From Planctomycetota bacterium (lineage in GTDB: Bacteria > Planctomycetota > Phycisphaerae > UBA1845), in NCBI GenBank assembly GCA_016860685.1, contig BOJX01000003.1:1-64000 (forward strand): a stretch of DNA of 64,000 bases. Direction: 5' to 3'. Made by a program: the position numbers and the translations under genes. Positions 33,698-42,118 of the stretch are shown here, in pieces. Below the pieces are notes generated by a model. The model did no database searches and was not told where the DNA came from. It saw only the letters and a program-made list of their open reading frames with translations. Positions within the stretch are counted from its first letter, which is position 1. Every line of letters starts with the position of its first letter.

Positions 33698-33841
33698 CTA
33701 AGCACCGCTTAGGGGAGACGTCTGCTCGCTGATCGCCAGCTGCTGGCACAACTCGGCGATCGTCTTCCCGGCCGACAGCATCCCGTCGGCTTCCCGAAGC
33801 TTCCGAATGATCTGCTCCGCACTATGCCGCTTCTTCTTCAT
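33698..33841 (-). pseudogene. IS3-family OrfA transposase fragment
   Basis: The 47-residue frame begins MKKKRHSAEQIIRKLREADG and continues with TIAELCQQLAISEQT, the helix-turn-helix start of IS3-family OrfA. It then diverges and stops, where a complete OrfA would go on with YYRWRKEYG. OrfB is absent. This is a truncated insertion-sequence remnant next to the partition region. A short GGCCC-TT-CGGGCC hairpin lies near its start. Confidence 0.75.
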
Positions 33842-34076
33842 CGAGAATCTCCCCGGCCCTTCGGGCCGCAAAGACTCTCATACCAGATGGATCAACTTTT
33901 GGGGAGCAGGCCAGTCGGGTTCTCGCAGGGGCCGGGACCCGACACGAACGGCCGGGCGGTCAGGTTTATTCAACCATCTGCCGGTAAGGTTCGGAGTCAG
34001 AGGGGAACTCTTCTGGGCCTTTGGATTGCAGGGGCAGGGGACGTGACAGGCGCGGCCCCGACTGGCGCGGACCGTG

Positions 34077-34307
34077 CTAGAGATCGGGTTGCTCGGCGAG
34101 AATCTGTCTGTAAACCTGCTGACGGTGTGTGGCCTCGTCGATGACAGCCTGCATCAGATCGAGATAGGCTGGGCCTTGCGGTCCGCCAAGTTCCTCGGCG
34201 TTCTGCATCGCAGCGAGCACTTCATTGAAGACCCATCGTGCGGCGGCAGGCAATGCGCGGGCACGCAACTGCGTGCAATAGGTGGTCGTTTTCTCGTGTT
34301 CGGTCAT
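34077..34307 (-). CDS. Hypothetical helical protein, 76 aa
   Basis: Not recognised. The sequence is predicted helical (ARALPAAARWVFNEVLAAMQNAEELGG, YLDLMQAVIDEATHRQQVYRQILAEQ), without membrane or metal-binding motifs. It starts 4 bp after the methyltransferase stop, so it is the last gene of a three-gene minus-strand operon. The 235 bp between it and the IS3 remnant shows no gene. Confidence 0.6.
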   Translation of the reverse strand: MTEHEKTTTYCTQLRARALPAAARWVFNEVLAAMQNAEELGGPQGPAYLDLMQAVIDEATHRQQVYRQILAEQPDL

Positions 34308-34311
34308 GGGC

Positions 34312-35049
34312 TTACCTCTCGAAGATCATGCACACGTCGTGCAGGCCGGGGATGAAGGCGGATCGGTAGACCTTCCTGCCGCTGCTGGCTCCGTGGCTGA
34401 ACCGGGTAATGTCCGTGCAACACTGCCGCAATCCGGCGTCGAAGGCAAGCCGTTTTGTGTGGTACACGAGCGGCACGAACCCGGCCTCGCGGTCGGAGTA
34501 GTCGCCCATCAGAATGGCAAGCCTGCCGCCGGGCACGAGCGAGCCGGCACAGTTGACGATGAGCTGGCGATAGCGATTCAGAAATGCGTCAAGGGTCGGT
34601 GTGCGCGATAGATCACGGGGATCGTCGGTGTACAGCTTCTGCCGCCAGTACGGCGGATGAAGCCAGCAAAACTCGAATGACTCTCTTGGCAGGGCTGACG
34701 GAGAACAGGCGTCAATGCCCTGATGGAGGTCGCTTGACCAGCAGGACACGCCCAGTTCTTGGCACACGTCGAAGCATGTGCCGCTGCCAGTCATCGGGTC
34801 CGCCGCGATGCTGACTGAAAAGTAACGGAGCAGGTCGCGGATCAGGTTTCCGCCGCAGTTGCCTGGGTAGTCGCGCCGGCCGTATTCGCCGGCCTCGGAG
34901 TTGTGGTAGAGGCTGGTCAGGTGAGGGACCGGGCTGGCGTTGACCGGAATGCGCGGGAGTTTCGCGTATCGGCTCGGTGCTGGTGCGCGGGTACTCGGCT
35001 CGACCCGTGACGAGTAGAAGGGATTGACGGATGTGCCGGAGCGATTCAT
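34312..35049 (-). CDS. Class I DNA methyltransferase
   Basis: 245 aa. Motif I is DPMTGSGT and the catalytic motif IV is HPPYW, a variant of the DPPY/NPPY motif of adenine-N6 or cytosine-N4 methyltransferases. The strand PGGRLAILMGDYSD follows as motif V/VI-like. No restriction enzyme gene is near, so it may protect the element or regulate it. Its ATG overlaps the stop of the preceding gene in an ATGA. The histidine in place of Asp in motif IV is unusual but known in some families. Confidence 0.75.
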   Translation of the reverse strand: MNRSGTSVNPFYSSRVEPSTRAPAPSRYAKLPRIPVNASPVPHLTSLYHNSEAGEYGRRDYPGNCGGNLIRDLLRYFSVSIAADPMTGSGTCFDVCQELGVSCWSSDLHQGIDACSPSALPRESFEFCWLHPPYWRQKLYTDDPRDLSRTPTLDAFLNRYRQLIVNCAGSLVPGGRLAILMGDYSDREAGFVPLVYHTKRLAFDAGLRQCCTDITRFSHGASSGRKVYRSAFIPGLHDVCMIFER

Positions 35050-35309
35050 ACGGTCGCCTCCTCTTCCGTGGTATCAGCATGGGGAAAGAGGTCGTCGGCC
35101 ACTGTCTCGATGAGGAGCCAAGTGAAGCCGACTTCGCAGTGGTGGACACGAATGCAGCGTTGCAGCACGTCCCAGGATTGGTTGTCGCTAAGGTCGGGGC
35201 GGACCGCCTGAACGTCTTCGATGCTCCACAAGACGGCCACTTGTCGCCGGGAGGTGACCAGTTCATGAATGTTGATGTCGTCAAGTGAATACGAGGGGTC
35301 TGTGGTCAT
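35046..35309 (-). CDS. Hypothetical protein, 87 aa, coupled to the methyltransferase
   Basis: Begins MTTDPSYSLDDINIHELVTSRRQVAVLW. It is acidic, with an SIEDVQAVRPDLSDNQSWDVLQRC helix-turn that resembles small plasmid-encoded proteins, followed by HCEVGFTWLLIETVAD. No function is assigned. AAGGA lies about 8 nt before ATG 35,309. The stop overlaps the methyltransferase start, so they are translated together. Confidence 0.65.
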   Translation of the reverse strand: MTTDPSYSLDDINIHELVTSRRQVAVLWSIEDVQAVRPDLSDNQSWDVLQRCIRVHHCEVGFTWLLIETVADDLFPHADTTEEEATV

Positions 35310-35332
35310 GATCGGAGTCCTTTCCAGAGAAA

Positions 35333-35356
35333 GGGCGGGCCTTTTTCGGCCCGCCC
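35333..35356 (-). terminator. Hairpin terminator after the 67-aa gene
   Basis: GGGCGGGCC / GGCCCGCCC with a 5-6-nt loop, between the 67-aa gene stop and the next start. The loop rather than the 3' flank holds the T-run, so it may attenuate rather than fully terminate. Confidence 0.6.
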
Positions 35357-35367
35357 GGTTGGTTGAA

Positions 35368-35571
35368 TCAGTCTTTCTTCTCGCTCGCGACGCGGAGCGT
35401 GATGCGGCCGTCAAGCGGCACGACTTCAAGCTGGATGTTGAAGCCCTTGCCGTCGGCGTGCGGCCATGCGCTGCCGATGCGGGTCCAGAAGCTCTTCTTG
35501 CCTTCGCGGTCGCGTACTTGGTAGGCGACGTGCGTGGGAGCCTTGGAAGCGGTGTTGTTCGTGTCGGTCAT
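35368..35571 (-). CDS. Small conserved plasmid-type protein, 67 aa
   Basis: The protein reads THVAYQVRDREGKKSFWTRIGSAWPHADGKGFN and then QLEVVPLDGRITLR. This is a small beta-barrel-like family often found on plasmids and integrative elements near transfer or stability genes, annotated as hypothetical or DUF736-like. AAGGAG precedes the ATG. It is separated from the next gene by a hairpin. The role is unknown. Confidence 0.7.
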   Translation of the reverse strand: MTDTNNTASKAPTHVAYQVRDREGKKSFWTRIGSAWPHADGKGFNIQLEVVPLDGRITLRVASEKKD

Positions 35572-36053
35572 GGTGAAGTCTCCTTTTCTTGTTTCCGGCC
35601 GCGCCCATCGCGGCCTGATGGCACGCGGAAACCAGCCGCCTCAGCCGGAGCGACCTTCGGGAGCGCACGGGTCACAGCGGAAAACGGGAGGGACCCGGTC
35701 TGCAACGCAGTGAAGATTGGGAGGAACCGGTTTTCTGCTTGACCTGGACGGCGGCGGCTGTAGCGATGCCGTCGATCAGGCCGTGTGGTGCGCAGGAAAC
35801 GACAAGAGAAGGGGGGACAAGCCTGCCGCACGAGCCGCGACCGGGCGACCGCCCGCGCCGACGGTGCGCAGCGATAGCCGTGCTTCTGGCTCGCATCTGC
35901 ACTGGCCTTACGTGCAAGGGCTGGCGTTCATCGGTTCTCGTGCCCGAGGGATGCGACTGAAGCGAGCGGGAGTGATTACTGATTCATGGGCGGGGCGACG
36001 GCCAAGCACCGGAATAGCAAGCGGGATCAATAGGATATCATAAACCGCGCCGA
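35572..36053. other. Gene-free stretch, about 480 bp
   Basis: No frame has both a credible start and protein-like composition. The part next to 35,571 probably holds the promoter of the 67-aa gene. Short GC hairpins (GGCCGCG...CGCGGCC near 35,600) are present. I see nothing further. Confidence 0.35.
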
Positions 36054-36072
36054 CTGTCACACAAATGGCACG
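36054..36072 (+). promoter_or_regulatory. PHO-box-like direct repeat, site 1
   Basis: CTGTCACACAAATGGCACG: half-sites GTCACAC and GGCACGC spaced 11 bp. It is upstream of the 36,090 gene, with TACGTC 7 bp further as a possible -10. Confidence 0.45.
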
Positions 36073-36089
36073 CACAAGTACGTCGGCCC

Positions 36090-36401
36090 GTGTTGAACGC
36101 ATGTGATCGACAACGGATGGGGGAAAGATGGATAGAGGTGACTGGCCCTGCCGACACATGGCGCGTTCCGGCGCTCATGACATCACTGCCGGAACGAGTC
36201 GCGCCGGCCTCACAAGCGGCACGCGATAGCGGGCCTGCCGTGGCGACGCCGCAGGAAACTCCGCTGGGGGAGTGGCTGCCCCCGGAATGCCGGGCGGATG
36301 CTCGCGCGCAGGAGGTGCTCGCAGAGCTGGTTCGGCGTAGTGCGGCGCGTGCCGCCAGCGTGCGCGAAGCCGCAAAGGGCCTCGGTGGGCCAGGGCGGTG
36401 A
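36090..36401 (+). CDS. Hypothetical protein, about 103 aa
   Basis: GTG 36,090 or ATG 36,117 start. The product is Ala/Arg/Pro-rich (PLGEWLPPECRADARAQEVLAELVRRSAARAASVREAAKGL), with a helical C-terminus. No family is recognised and the coding case is moderate; it is strengthened by a PHO-box-like repeat 18 bp upstream of the GTG, the same arrangement as in the neighbouring genes. Confidence 0.4.
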   Translation: MLNACDRQRMGERWIEVTGPADTWRVPALMTSLPERVAPASQAARDSGPAVATPQETPLGEWLPPECRADARAQEVLAELVRRSAARAASVREAAKGLGGPGR

Positions 36402-36499
36402 CATGTGTCATGAGGAGTGTTTTGGTACACCTTGAAATGGAATGTCCGCCCGTCGGAGATACGCCTATTGTGATGATGGCACAATCAGGGCGTTACGGC

Positions 36500-36955
36500 T
36501 CAGGCAAGAGTCAACAGGACAAACAATAGCGCAAGAACCGCCGCGTAGGTAAGGCTGGGAGCACAGGCGGCGCGGCGGCGCGCAAAGCAGGCCGCGGCTA
36601 CGCCAAGGCCGACGGCGGCAGACAGCAAGGGGATGAGGTGCGGCGCGCGGAGTGGGATGCTCGGGTGAATCGGCCAAGCACCCACGATACACAGTGTTCC
36701 CGCGAAGGCCGTGAGCGCACCAACGGCGTAACAGCGCTTGGTCAAGGTGACCGCGGCGACACACAGCGCCAGCAGGCCAACGCGGCGGGCCACCTCAGGC
36801 GCGACATGAAGTTGGAGCTGAACAAACAGGATCGTGGACGCGGCGAAGAGGGCTACAAGCCCGCACGCCAGGACGATCCGGCGCTCGACGGGCGCCGTCT
36901 CCAATGGCTCACTGGGAGGCAGGTCAGGACGGGGGTTGCCTGGTCGGGTGTTCAT
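36500..36955 (-). CDS. Small polytopic membrane protein, 151 aa
   Basis: Four to five hydrophobic segments (IVLACGLVALFAASTILFV; VGLLALCVAAVTLT; AVGALTAFAGTLCIVGAWP; LIPLLSAAVGLGVAAACFA; LTYAAVLALLFVLLTL) follow a proline-rich cytoplasmic N-terminus. No family is recognised. A PHO-box-like repeat and TACACA -10 lie upstream, in a divergent intergenic region shared with the ankyrin gene. Confidence 0.65.
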   Translation of the reverse strand: MNTRPGNPRPDLPPSEPLETAPVERRIVLACGLVALFAASTILFVQLQLHVAPEVARRVGLLALCVAAVTLTKRCYAVGALTAFAGTLCIVGAWPIHPSIPLRAPHLIPLLSAAVGLGVAAACFARRRAACAPSLTYAAVLALLFVLLTLA

Positions 36956-36997
36956 CTCGGGGCTCGCTCGGTGGTGCGAACGATGTGTAGCACGTCA

Positions 36998-37016
36998 TGG
37001 TAAATAAATGGTAAAC
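36998..37016 (-). promoter_or_regulatory. PHO-box-like direct repeat, site 2
   Basis: Minus strand GTTTACCATTTATTTACCA: TTTACC twice, 11 bp apart, then TACACA (36,989-36,984) as -10 before the membrane-protein gene. Confidence 0.55.
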
Positions 37017-37041
37017 GGTGATGCAGGTAAGTCGCCGAGAC

Positions 37042-37060
37042 CTGTCACATAATTGTCACA
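37042..37060 (+). promoter_or_regulatory. PHO-box-like direct repeat, site 3
   Basis: CTGTCACATAATTGTCACA, close to the enterobacterial PHO-box consensus (two CTGTCA units 11 bp apart). It ends 15 bp before the GTG start of the ankyrin gene. No clear TAnnnT follows at the usual distance. Confidence 0.6.
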
Positions 37061-37075
37061 CACTGGCCCGTTGAA

Positions 37076-37732
37076 GTGTGCTACCGGTGGAGGTGCATGG
37101 GAGGGTTGATGGGGACACGGGACGGGTCAGACGACGACGTCGAGGGAAGCGGGGCATCGAGCGGCGCGCTTCCGAAAGGCGGCGCGCACGAGAACAAGAG
37201 TCGCACGCGGGAAAAGCGCCGCAGGGCGTGGATGAAGAGCGATCGACGGACCGCACTTCACCAGGCCGTGTATGGCGACTCTGCGGAGGTGCGAGCATTG
37301 ATCAGCGGCGGGGCAAACGTGAACGCGAGGGACATCGATGGAGACACCCCGCTGCACAGCGCGGCGCATTCGGGCAACCGTTCGGCAATCGAAATCCTCA
37401 TTCACGCCGGAGCCAACGTCAACGCGGCCGATCGGAACAGGAACACTCCGCTGCACTACGCGGCGAGCGGAGATGCAGAGGTGATTCGGACGCTGCTGAA
37501 ACTCGGGGCCAAGCCGGACGTACAGAACGTCAACGGCATCACGCCGCTTCATTGGGCGGCATTCTCTGGCAACGTGAAGGGTGTAAAGGCACTGCTCGCC
37601 GCAGGGGCAACGTGCGACAAGAGAGACGTGCGGCAGCGGACGCCGGAAGCCGTCGCTCGGGAGTGCGGCCATGCGGCGATTGGCGAGATTCTCCGCGCGG
37701 CCGCGAAGGGTCGTGGTGACCAGGGCCCCTGA
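37076..37732 (+). CDS. Ankyrin-repeat protein
   Basis: 218 aa. Four ankyrin repeats cover residues about 60-200 (RTALHQAVYGDSAEVRALI; TPLHSAAHSGNRSAIEILI; TPLHYAASGDAEVIRTLL; TPLHWAAFSGNVKGVKALL), each with the TPLHxAA turn. The N-terminal 50 residues are charged and disordered. There is no signal peptide, so a cytoplasmic protein-protein adaptor is likely. GTG 37,076 or ATG 37,097 could be the start. A decayed ankyrin segment at about 44,180-44,361 shows that a second member once existed. Confidence 0.8.
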   Translation: MCYRWRCMGGLMGTRDGSDDDVEGSGASSGALPKGGAHENKSRTREKRRRAWMKSDRRTALHQAVYGDSAEVRALISGGANVNARDIDGDTPLHSAAHSGNRSAIEILIHAGANVNAADRNRNTPLHYAASGDAEVIRTLLKLGAKPDVQNVNGITPLHWAAFSGNVKGVKALLAAGATCDKRDVRQRTPEAVARECGHAAIGEILRAAAKGRGDQGP

Positions 37733-37805
37733 CGTGTCCTGGGCGGTCGGCCGCTGGGACTGGCGCGGTGAAAGCCCGTGAAAGAAACACGCCCCGCGTG
37801 CGTTC

Positions 37806-37838
37806 GGTAACGATTTCTCAACCATTGCGGTGTAGAGT
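37806..37838 (+). promoter_or_regulatory. PHO-box-like promoter, site 4 (relaxase)
   Basis: GGTAACGATTTCTCAACC (37,806-37,823) holds two half-sites 11 bp apart, and TAGAGT (37,833-37,838) is the -10. The ATG of the relaxase at 37,845 begins 7 nt after the -10, so the transcript would be leaderless. Confidence 0.55.
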
Positions 37839-37844
37839 CGAGTG

Positions 37845-40484
37845 ATGCTCCGCATCACTCAGAACAGCACGGCTGAAAGAGCCAAGAGTTACTATTCCAC
37901 CGCCGATTACTACACGGAGGGACAGGAGCTTGTCGGCCTCTGGCGCGGCAAGGGTGCGGAGCGCCTGGGCCTTTCGGGAAGCGTGGAGCGCCAACAGTGG
38001 GACGCGCTCTGCGACAACCGCAACCCGGCGACGGGCGGCGTGCTGACGCCGCGGCAGAAGCGGGACCGTCGCGTCGGCTACGACTTCAACTTCCACGTTC
38101 CCAAAAGCGTGTCGGTGCTCTACGGCCTCACGCGGGACGATCGCATTCTGCAAGCGTTCCGCGATTCGGTGGACGTGACGATGGAGGACATCGAAGCGGA
38201 CATGCAGACGCGCGTACGGGCCAAGGGCAAGAACACCGACCGCACGACCGGCAACATGACCTGGGGCGAGTTCGTGCACTTCACGGCCCGGCCGGTGGAC
38301 GGTATCCCGGACCCTCACCTTCACGCCCACTGCTTCTGTTTCAACCAGACCTGGGACGCGGAAGAGTCTCGCTGGAAGGCGGGTCAGTTCGCGGGGATCA
38401 AGCGCGACGGCGAGTTCTTCGAGGCCGTGTTCCATTCCCGCCTGGCACGGCGGCTCGAGGAACTCGGGCTGCCAGTGGAACGAACGAGGCGCGGCTGGGA
38501 GATTCGCGGCGTGCCGCAGTCGGCGGTCAAGAAGTTTTCGCGGCGGACGGCGCTCATCGAAGAGAAGGCAAGAGAGAAGGGCATCACGAATCCCGATGCC
38601 AAGGGTGAACTCGGCGCGAAGACGCGCGAGCGGAAGGTCAAGGACCTGTCGATGGATGAACTCCGCGAACAGTGGGCCTCGCGGCTCTCGCCGGAGGAAC
38701 TCGCGGCGCTCACCGCCGTCCGGGGCCGGCTCGGCGGCGACGGCATCCCGGAGGACGGCCGGCTGGTCGCGGAGTCGGTGCTGCACGCGGTCGGACATTG
38801 CTTCGAGCGCAGCTCGGTGGTGCCGGAGCGCAAGGTCCTGGCGGAAGCGCTCAAGCGTTCCCTCGGTTCTGCATCGCCGGATGTTGTGCGTCGGGCGGTG
38901 GACGCGCAGGGCCTTGTCGTCGGCGAGCGGAACGGACGGCGCATGGCGACGACGCGCGAGGTACTCGCTGAAGAGCGGAAGATGATCGACTTCGCGCGTA
39001 AGGGAAGGGGAGCGTGCCGCACGCTCGGTTCTGCAAACCGCGCGTTCACGCGCGACTGGTTGAACGCCGGCCAGAAGCAAGCCGTGCGGCACCTGCTCGA
39101 ATCACGCGACCGCGTGATGCTGGTCCGCGGCGCCGCGGGTACCGGCAAGACGACGATGATGAAGGAAGCCGTCGAAGCGATCGAAACTGCCGGGACGCCG
39201 GTCCACACCTTCGCGCCGTCGGCGGATGCCAGCCGCGGCGTGCTGCGGGAAGAGGGATTCGGCGATGCCGACACGGTGGCCCGGCTGCTTACCGATCAGT
39301 CCTTGCAGGCACAGGTGGCCGCGGGCGTGGTCTGGATTGACGAGGCAGGCTTGCTCGGCACGCGGATGATGGGTCAGGTTTTCGACCTGGCCGACCGGCT
39401 TGATTGCCGGGTGGTCCTCTCCGGCGATCGCCGTCAGCACGGCAGTGTCGAGCGCGGGGCGGCGCTGCGGCTGCTGGAGGAAGAGGCAGGTCTCAAGCCC
39501 GCGGATATCCGCGACATTCAGCGCCAGAAAGGCGACTACATGTCGGCGGTGCGGGCGCTCTCCGACGGCCGCATTGACGATGGCTTCCGCCAGCTCGACA
39601 AGCTCGGGTGGATTCGCGAAGTAAACGAGACGGAGCGCTACAAGTCGCTGGCGGAGGACTACGTCGCCACAATCGCCGACGAGAAGACTGCGCTCGTGGT
39701 GTCGCCCACGCACCTGGAGGGGGAATGGATCACCGATGAAATCCGCGCACGTCTGAAGCAGGCCGGCCGGCTCCAGGGCGGCGAGCATCGGCTGCTCACG
39801 CTGGAGAACGCGAACCTCACGGAGGCAGATCGCGCGGAGGCGGCGAGCTACGAACCGGGCGACGTGCTGGTGTTCCACCAGAACGCGACGGGATTTCGCA
39901 AGGGCGAGCGCGTCGTCGTCGGCGACGATCCACTGCCGCTCGACCATGCGGACAGGTTCCAGGTATTCCGCCAAGGCGTTCTGCCGGTCGCTGCCGGCGA
40001 CATCCTGCGTATCACGCGCAATGGCATGACGGCCGACGGTGAGCACCGGCTCAACAACGGTGCGCTTTACACGGTCAAGGGATTCACGAAGGCCGGCGAT
40101 ATCCGGCTCACGAACGGATGGACGATCTCGAAGGACTATGGGCACCTGGCCTATGGGTACGTCGTGACAAGCCACGGCTCACAAGGAAAGACGGTCGATC
40201 GCGTGTTCATCGGCCAGTCGTCGGAGTCCCTGCCGGCGTCGTCGCGCGAACAGTTCTACGTCTCGGTGTCGCGCGGGCGCGAGCGGGCGACGGTGTACAC
40301 GGACGACAAGGAAGCCTTGCTCGAAGCCGTGAGTCGTTCGGACGAACGGCTGACGGCGACGGAATTCATCGAAGGCCGCGAGATTCGCGACCGCGCCGCT
40401 GCGCTGCACCGCATGGAGGGACTGGCCGGCCGCGACAATGTGCCGGCGCACCCGGAACGGGAAGGAGTGAACCATGACAGATAA
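37845..40484 (+). CDS. MobF-family conjugative relaxase-helicase
   Basis: 879 aa. The relaxase domain has the paired catalytic tyrosines Y16-Y17 (and Y22-Y23) and the metal-binding histidines in GIPDPHLHAHCF. The second half is an SF1 helicase with Walker A GAAGTGKTT, DEAGLLGT (motif II) and C-terminal VTSHGSQGKTVDRV / YVSVSRGRERATVYT. MobF relaxases nick at oriT and unwind the transferred strand. At 879 aa it is near TrwC size. The first ATG at 37,845 is chosen because the -10 box ends 6 nt before it; no ribosome-binding site is seen. Confidence 0.95.
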   Translation: MLRITQNSTAERAKSYYSTADYYTEGQELVGLWRGKGAERLGLSGSVERQQWDALCDNRNPATGGVLTPRQKRDRRVGYDFNFHVPKSVSVLYGLTRDDRILQAFRDSVDVTMEDIEADMQTRVRAKGKNTDRTTGNMTWGEFVHFTARPVDGIPDPHLHAHCFCFNQTWDAEESRWKAGQFAGIKRDGEFFEAVFHSRLARRLEELGLPVERTRRGWEIRGVPQSAVKKFSRRTALIEEKAREKGITNPDAKGELGAKTRERKVKDLSMDELREQWASRLSPEELAALTAVRGRLGGDGIPEDGRLVAESVLHAVGHCFERSSVVPERKVLAEALKRSLGSASPDVVRRAVDAQGLVVGERNGRRMATTREVLAEERKMIDFARKGRGACRTLGSANRAFTRDWLNAGQKQAVRHLLESRDRVMLVRGAAGTGKTTMMKEAVEAIETAGTPVHTFAPSADASRGVLREEGFGDADTVARLLTDQSLQAQVAAGVVWIDEAGLLGTRMMGQVFDLADRLDCRVVLSGDRRQHGSVERGAALRLLEEEAGLKPADIRDIQRQKGDYMSAVRALSDGRIDDGFRQLDKLGWIREVNETERYKSLAEDYVATIADEKTALVVSPTHLEGEWITDEIRARLKQAGRLQGGEHRLLTLENANLTEADRAEAASYEPGDVLVFHQNATGFRKGERVVVGDDPLPLDHADRFQVFRQGVLPVAAGDILRITRNGMTADGEHRLNNGALYTVKGFTKAGDIRLTNGWTISKDYGHLAYGYVVTSHGSQGKTVDRVFIGQSSESLPASSREQFYVSVSRGRERATVYTDDKEALLEAVSRSDERLTATEFIEGREIRDRAAALHRMEGLAGRDNVPAHPEREGVNHDR

Positions 40485-40890
40485 GTCGATTCTCCAGCGC
40501 TACGCGATGCGAAACGGTGACGCGGCAAACGGCAACGCCACGCCAGCCGACGTGGAGGGTACCGATGACCTGGGCGCATTCGGGTGGCTCCGCGGGATTC
40601 GGGACCGGGCCGTGAGCCTGGAGCTGCGGAAGAAGGACGGCAACATCCTGGCCGTGAGCTACGGCTACATGGACAAGGCGGAGTTCGACCCGTCCGAAGG
40701 CATCACGGTGTCGGTCGGCGGACAGAAGATCCGCATCAAGGGCCGCAATCTCAACGCACCCGTCAGGCCGACCGTTCGGTTATTCGAGGGCATCACGCGG
40801 CATCGCGTACCCTGGATTCGCGAGGCGGCTCACGTTGAAAGCATGCACGCCGATGACAACGTGACGATCATCGACAGCCTCGACTGGTAG
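40474..40890 (+). CDS. Hypothetical protein coupled to the relaxase, 138 aa
   Basis: Overlaps the relaxase end by 11 bp, so it is translated from the same mRNA. The C-terminal two thirds has a regular strand pattern (VSLELRKKDGNILAVSYGYMDKAEFDP, GITVSVGGQKIRIKGRNL, TVRLFEGITRHRVPWI), suggesting a small beta domain. No known family. A relaxosome accessory role is plausible from position only. Confidence 0.65.
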   Translation: MTDKSILQRYAMRNGDAANGNATPADVEGTDDLGAFGWLRGIRDRAVSLELRKKDGNILAVSYGYMDKAEFDPSEGITVSVGGQKIRIKGRNLNAPVRPTVRLFEGITRHRVPWIREAAHVESMHADDNVTIIDSLDW

Positions 40891-40894
40891 CGGC

Positions 40895-40927
40895 GTTAAC
40901 GGTTCGGTAACCGGTTTCGGTTAAACT
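40895..40927 (+). promoter_or_regulatory. PHO-box-like promoter, site 5 (prepilin 1)
   Basis: GTTAACGGTTCGGTAACC: TAAC units 11 bp apart, then TAAACT (40,922-40,927). Because an ATG at 40,929 lies right behind the -10, translation more likely begins at ATG 40,956. Confidence 0.5.
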
Positions 40928-40955
40928 GATGCCTGATCGTCGGCATGAGAGGAAG

Positions 40956-41747
40956 ATGCAGCAGCGCATAGTACACGAAGGCCGAAGTGCTTCGACGGGT
41001 ATGACGATCATGGAACTGACCGTCGGACTTGTCGTGATCGGCCTGCTCGCAGGGATGATCCTGGTGGGGCGCGAACTACTGGAGTCCGCGACCATGCATC
41101 GCGCTGTATCGCAAGTTGGCCGGGTTCAAACCGGCATCAGCCTGTTCCGGGCAAAGTACAGCGCGTTCCCTGGAGACTTCGCCAAAGCGAGCCAGTATTG
41201 GCCCGGACAAGGCATAATCGATGGCGACGGTGATGAACGGATCGGCGGCGGGTACCTGAGCGACGTGAGCGCGGTGGCCGATGGATCGCTGGAGTGTTAC
41301 AACGCATGGAACCACTTGGCGGCGACAGGTGTGCTGGAGTGGCACGCGGAACCCGTGAGTGCCCCTCCGACCGCGGCGCAGACCGTGGCGATGCCGGGCG
41401 TGCTGGATCGCTCCTATCTTGGCCTGCATCATGACGGAGCGACCTACGGGTACGGCGTTGAGAGCAATTACATCACGCTGACCCGGCTGGCGCTGGGAAC
41501 CACGCGTGAATCATTTCGTGGTATCGTGTATGGGATGCTGACGCTCCCGGGGGTCAGTGACGTCGGCCTTCGGCCGGCGGTGGCCGCCCGGTTTGATGCC
41601 AAGGCGGACGACGGACAGCCGCTCACCGGGGCGGTAACGGCCGCATATCCGGGTGGCGCCTGCTCTGACGCGAGCGCGAACACCTATCTGTATGCCCAGA
41701 CTCGAAATAGCTGCGGATTGTGGATCGCGTTCTCAGCCGCACAGTGA
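40956..41747 (+). CDS. Type IV prepilin-like protein 1
   Basis: 263 aa from ATG 40,956 (272 from 40,929). A 15-residue basic leader ends in G, followed by MTIMELTVGLVVIGLLAGMILVG: the prepilin peptidase site with Glu at +5 and a hydrophobic alpha-N helix. After it comes RAKYSAFPGDFAKA, shared with the two following proteins. The rest is a globular domain with paired cysteines at the C-terminus. It would be a pilin or pseudopilin processed by the host's PilD. Such proteins are unexpected on a MobF element. Confidence 0.85.
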   Translation: MQQRIVHEGRSASTGMTIMELTVGLVVIGLLAGMILVGRELLESATMHRAVSQVGRVQTGISLFRAKYSAFPGDFAKASQYWPGQGIIDGDGDERIGGGYLSDVSAVADGSLECYNAWNHLAATGVLEWHAEPVSAPPTAAQTVAMPGVLDRSYLGLHHDGATYGYGVESNYITLTRLALGTTRESFRGIVYGMLTLPGVSDVGLRPAVAARFDAKADDGQPLTGAVTAAYPGGACSDASANTYLYAQTRNSCGLWIAFSAAQ

Positions 41748-41823
41748 CGGGCCGTGGCCATCTGGCTGATGCTCAACCTCGTAGAGCCCATGCTGGTCCG
41801 CCTTGCGCACCTCGCTAACCGGA

Positions 41824-41928
41824 TCAGGGGGTGGCCGGGTGTGGCCGCGGTCTGCTGACAGCGCGGGCGGCAATCGCGAGCGTTGCCGCGAGACCGAAAC
41901 GCCCGAGTCTTGGAATCCATGTACGCAT
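41824..41928 (-). CDS. Possible short exported peptide, 34 aa
   Basis: MRTWIPRLGRFGLAATLAIA followed by a basic, proline-rich tail resembles a cleavable or anchoring N-terminus. A PHO-box-like site lies about 75 bp upstream on the same strand. The ribosome-binding site is weak, so this may not be translated. The rest of the 370 bp between the two prepilin genes has no other candidate. Confidence 0.25.
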   Translation of the reverse strand: MRTWIPRLGRFGLAATLAIAARAVSRPRPHPATP

Positions 41929-42002
41929 AAAGGTCGTTCCCAGTTCGAGCGGCAGCAGGGCACGGTCTGTCGCCTTTCTTACACGTCACTACGTTCCTTC
42001 AC

Positions 42003-42020
42003 TGTGACAGTTTGATGACG
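42003..42020 (-). promoter_or_regulatory. PHO-box-like direct repeat, site 6
   Basis: Minus strand CGTCATCAAACTGTCACA, a very good match to the PHO-box pattern (GTCA units 11 bp apart). It points toward the short 34-aa frame and has no clear -10. Confidence 0.45.
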
Positions 42021-42066
42021 GTTCGATGAACAGTCCGTGACAATCGGCGGCGGCGGGCCACCTGGA

Positions 42067-42097
42067 AACCATTTGTTAACCACGGCAGCCATAGACT
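42067..42097 (+). promoter_or_regulatory. PHO-box-like promoter, site 7 (prepilin 2)
   Basis: AACCATTTGTTAACC (42,067-42,081), AACC units 11 bp apart, then TAGACT (42,092-42,097). AAAGGA lies between the predicted transcription start and ATG 42,119. Confidence 0.6.
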
Positions 42098-42118
42098 GAA
42101 GGGAAAGGACACCGGACA

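Noticed and set aside
37733-37805. Possible oriT beside the relaxase (CGTGAAAG direct repeats)
   Set aside because: No inverted repeat with a recognisable MobF nick site could be identified.
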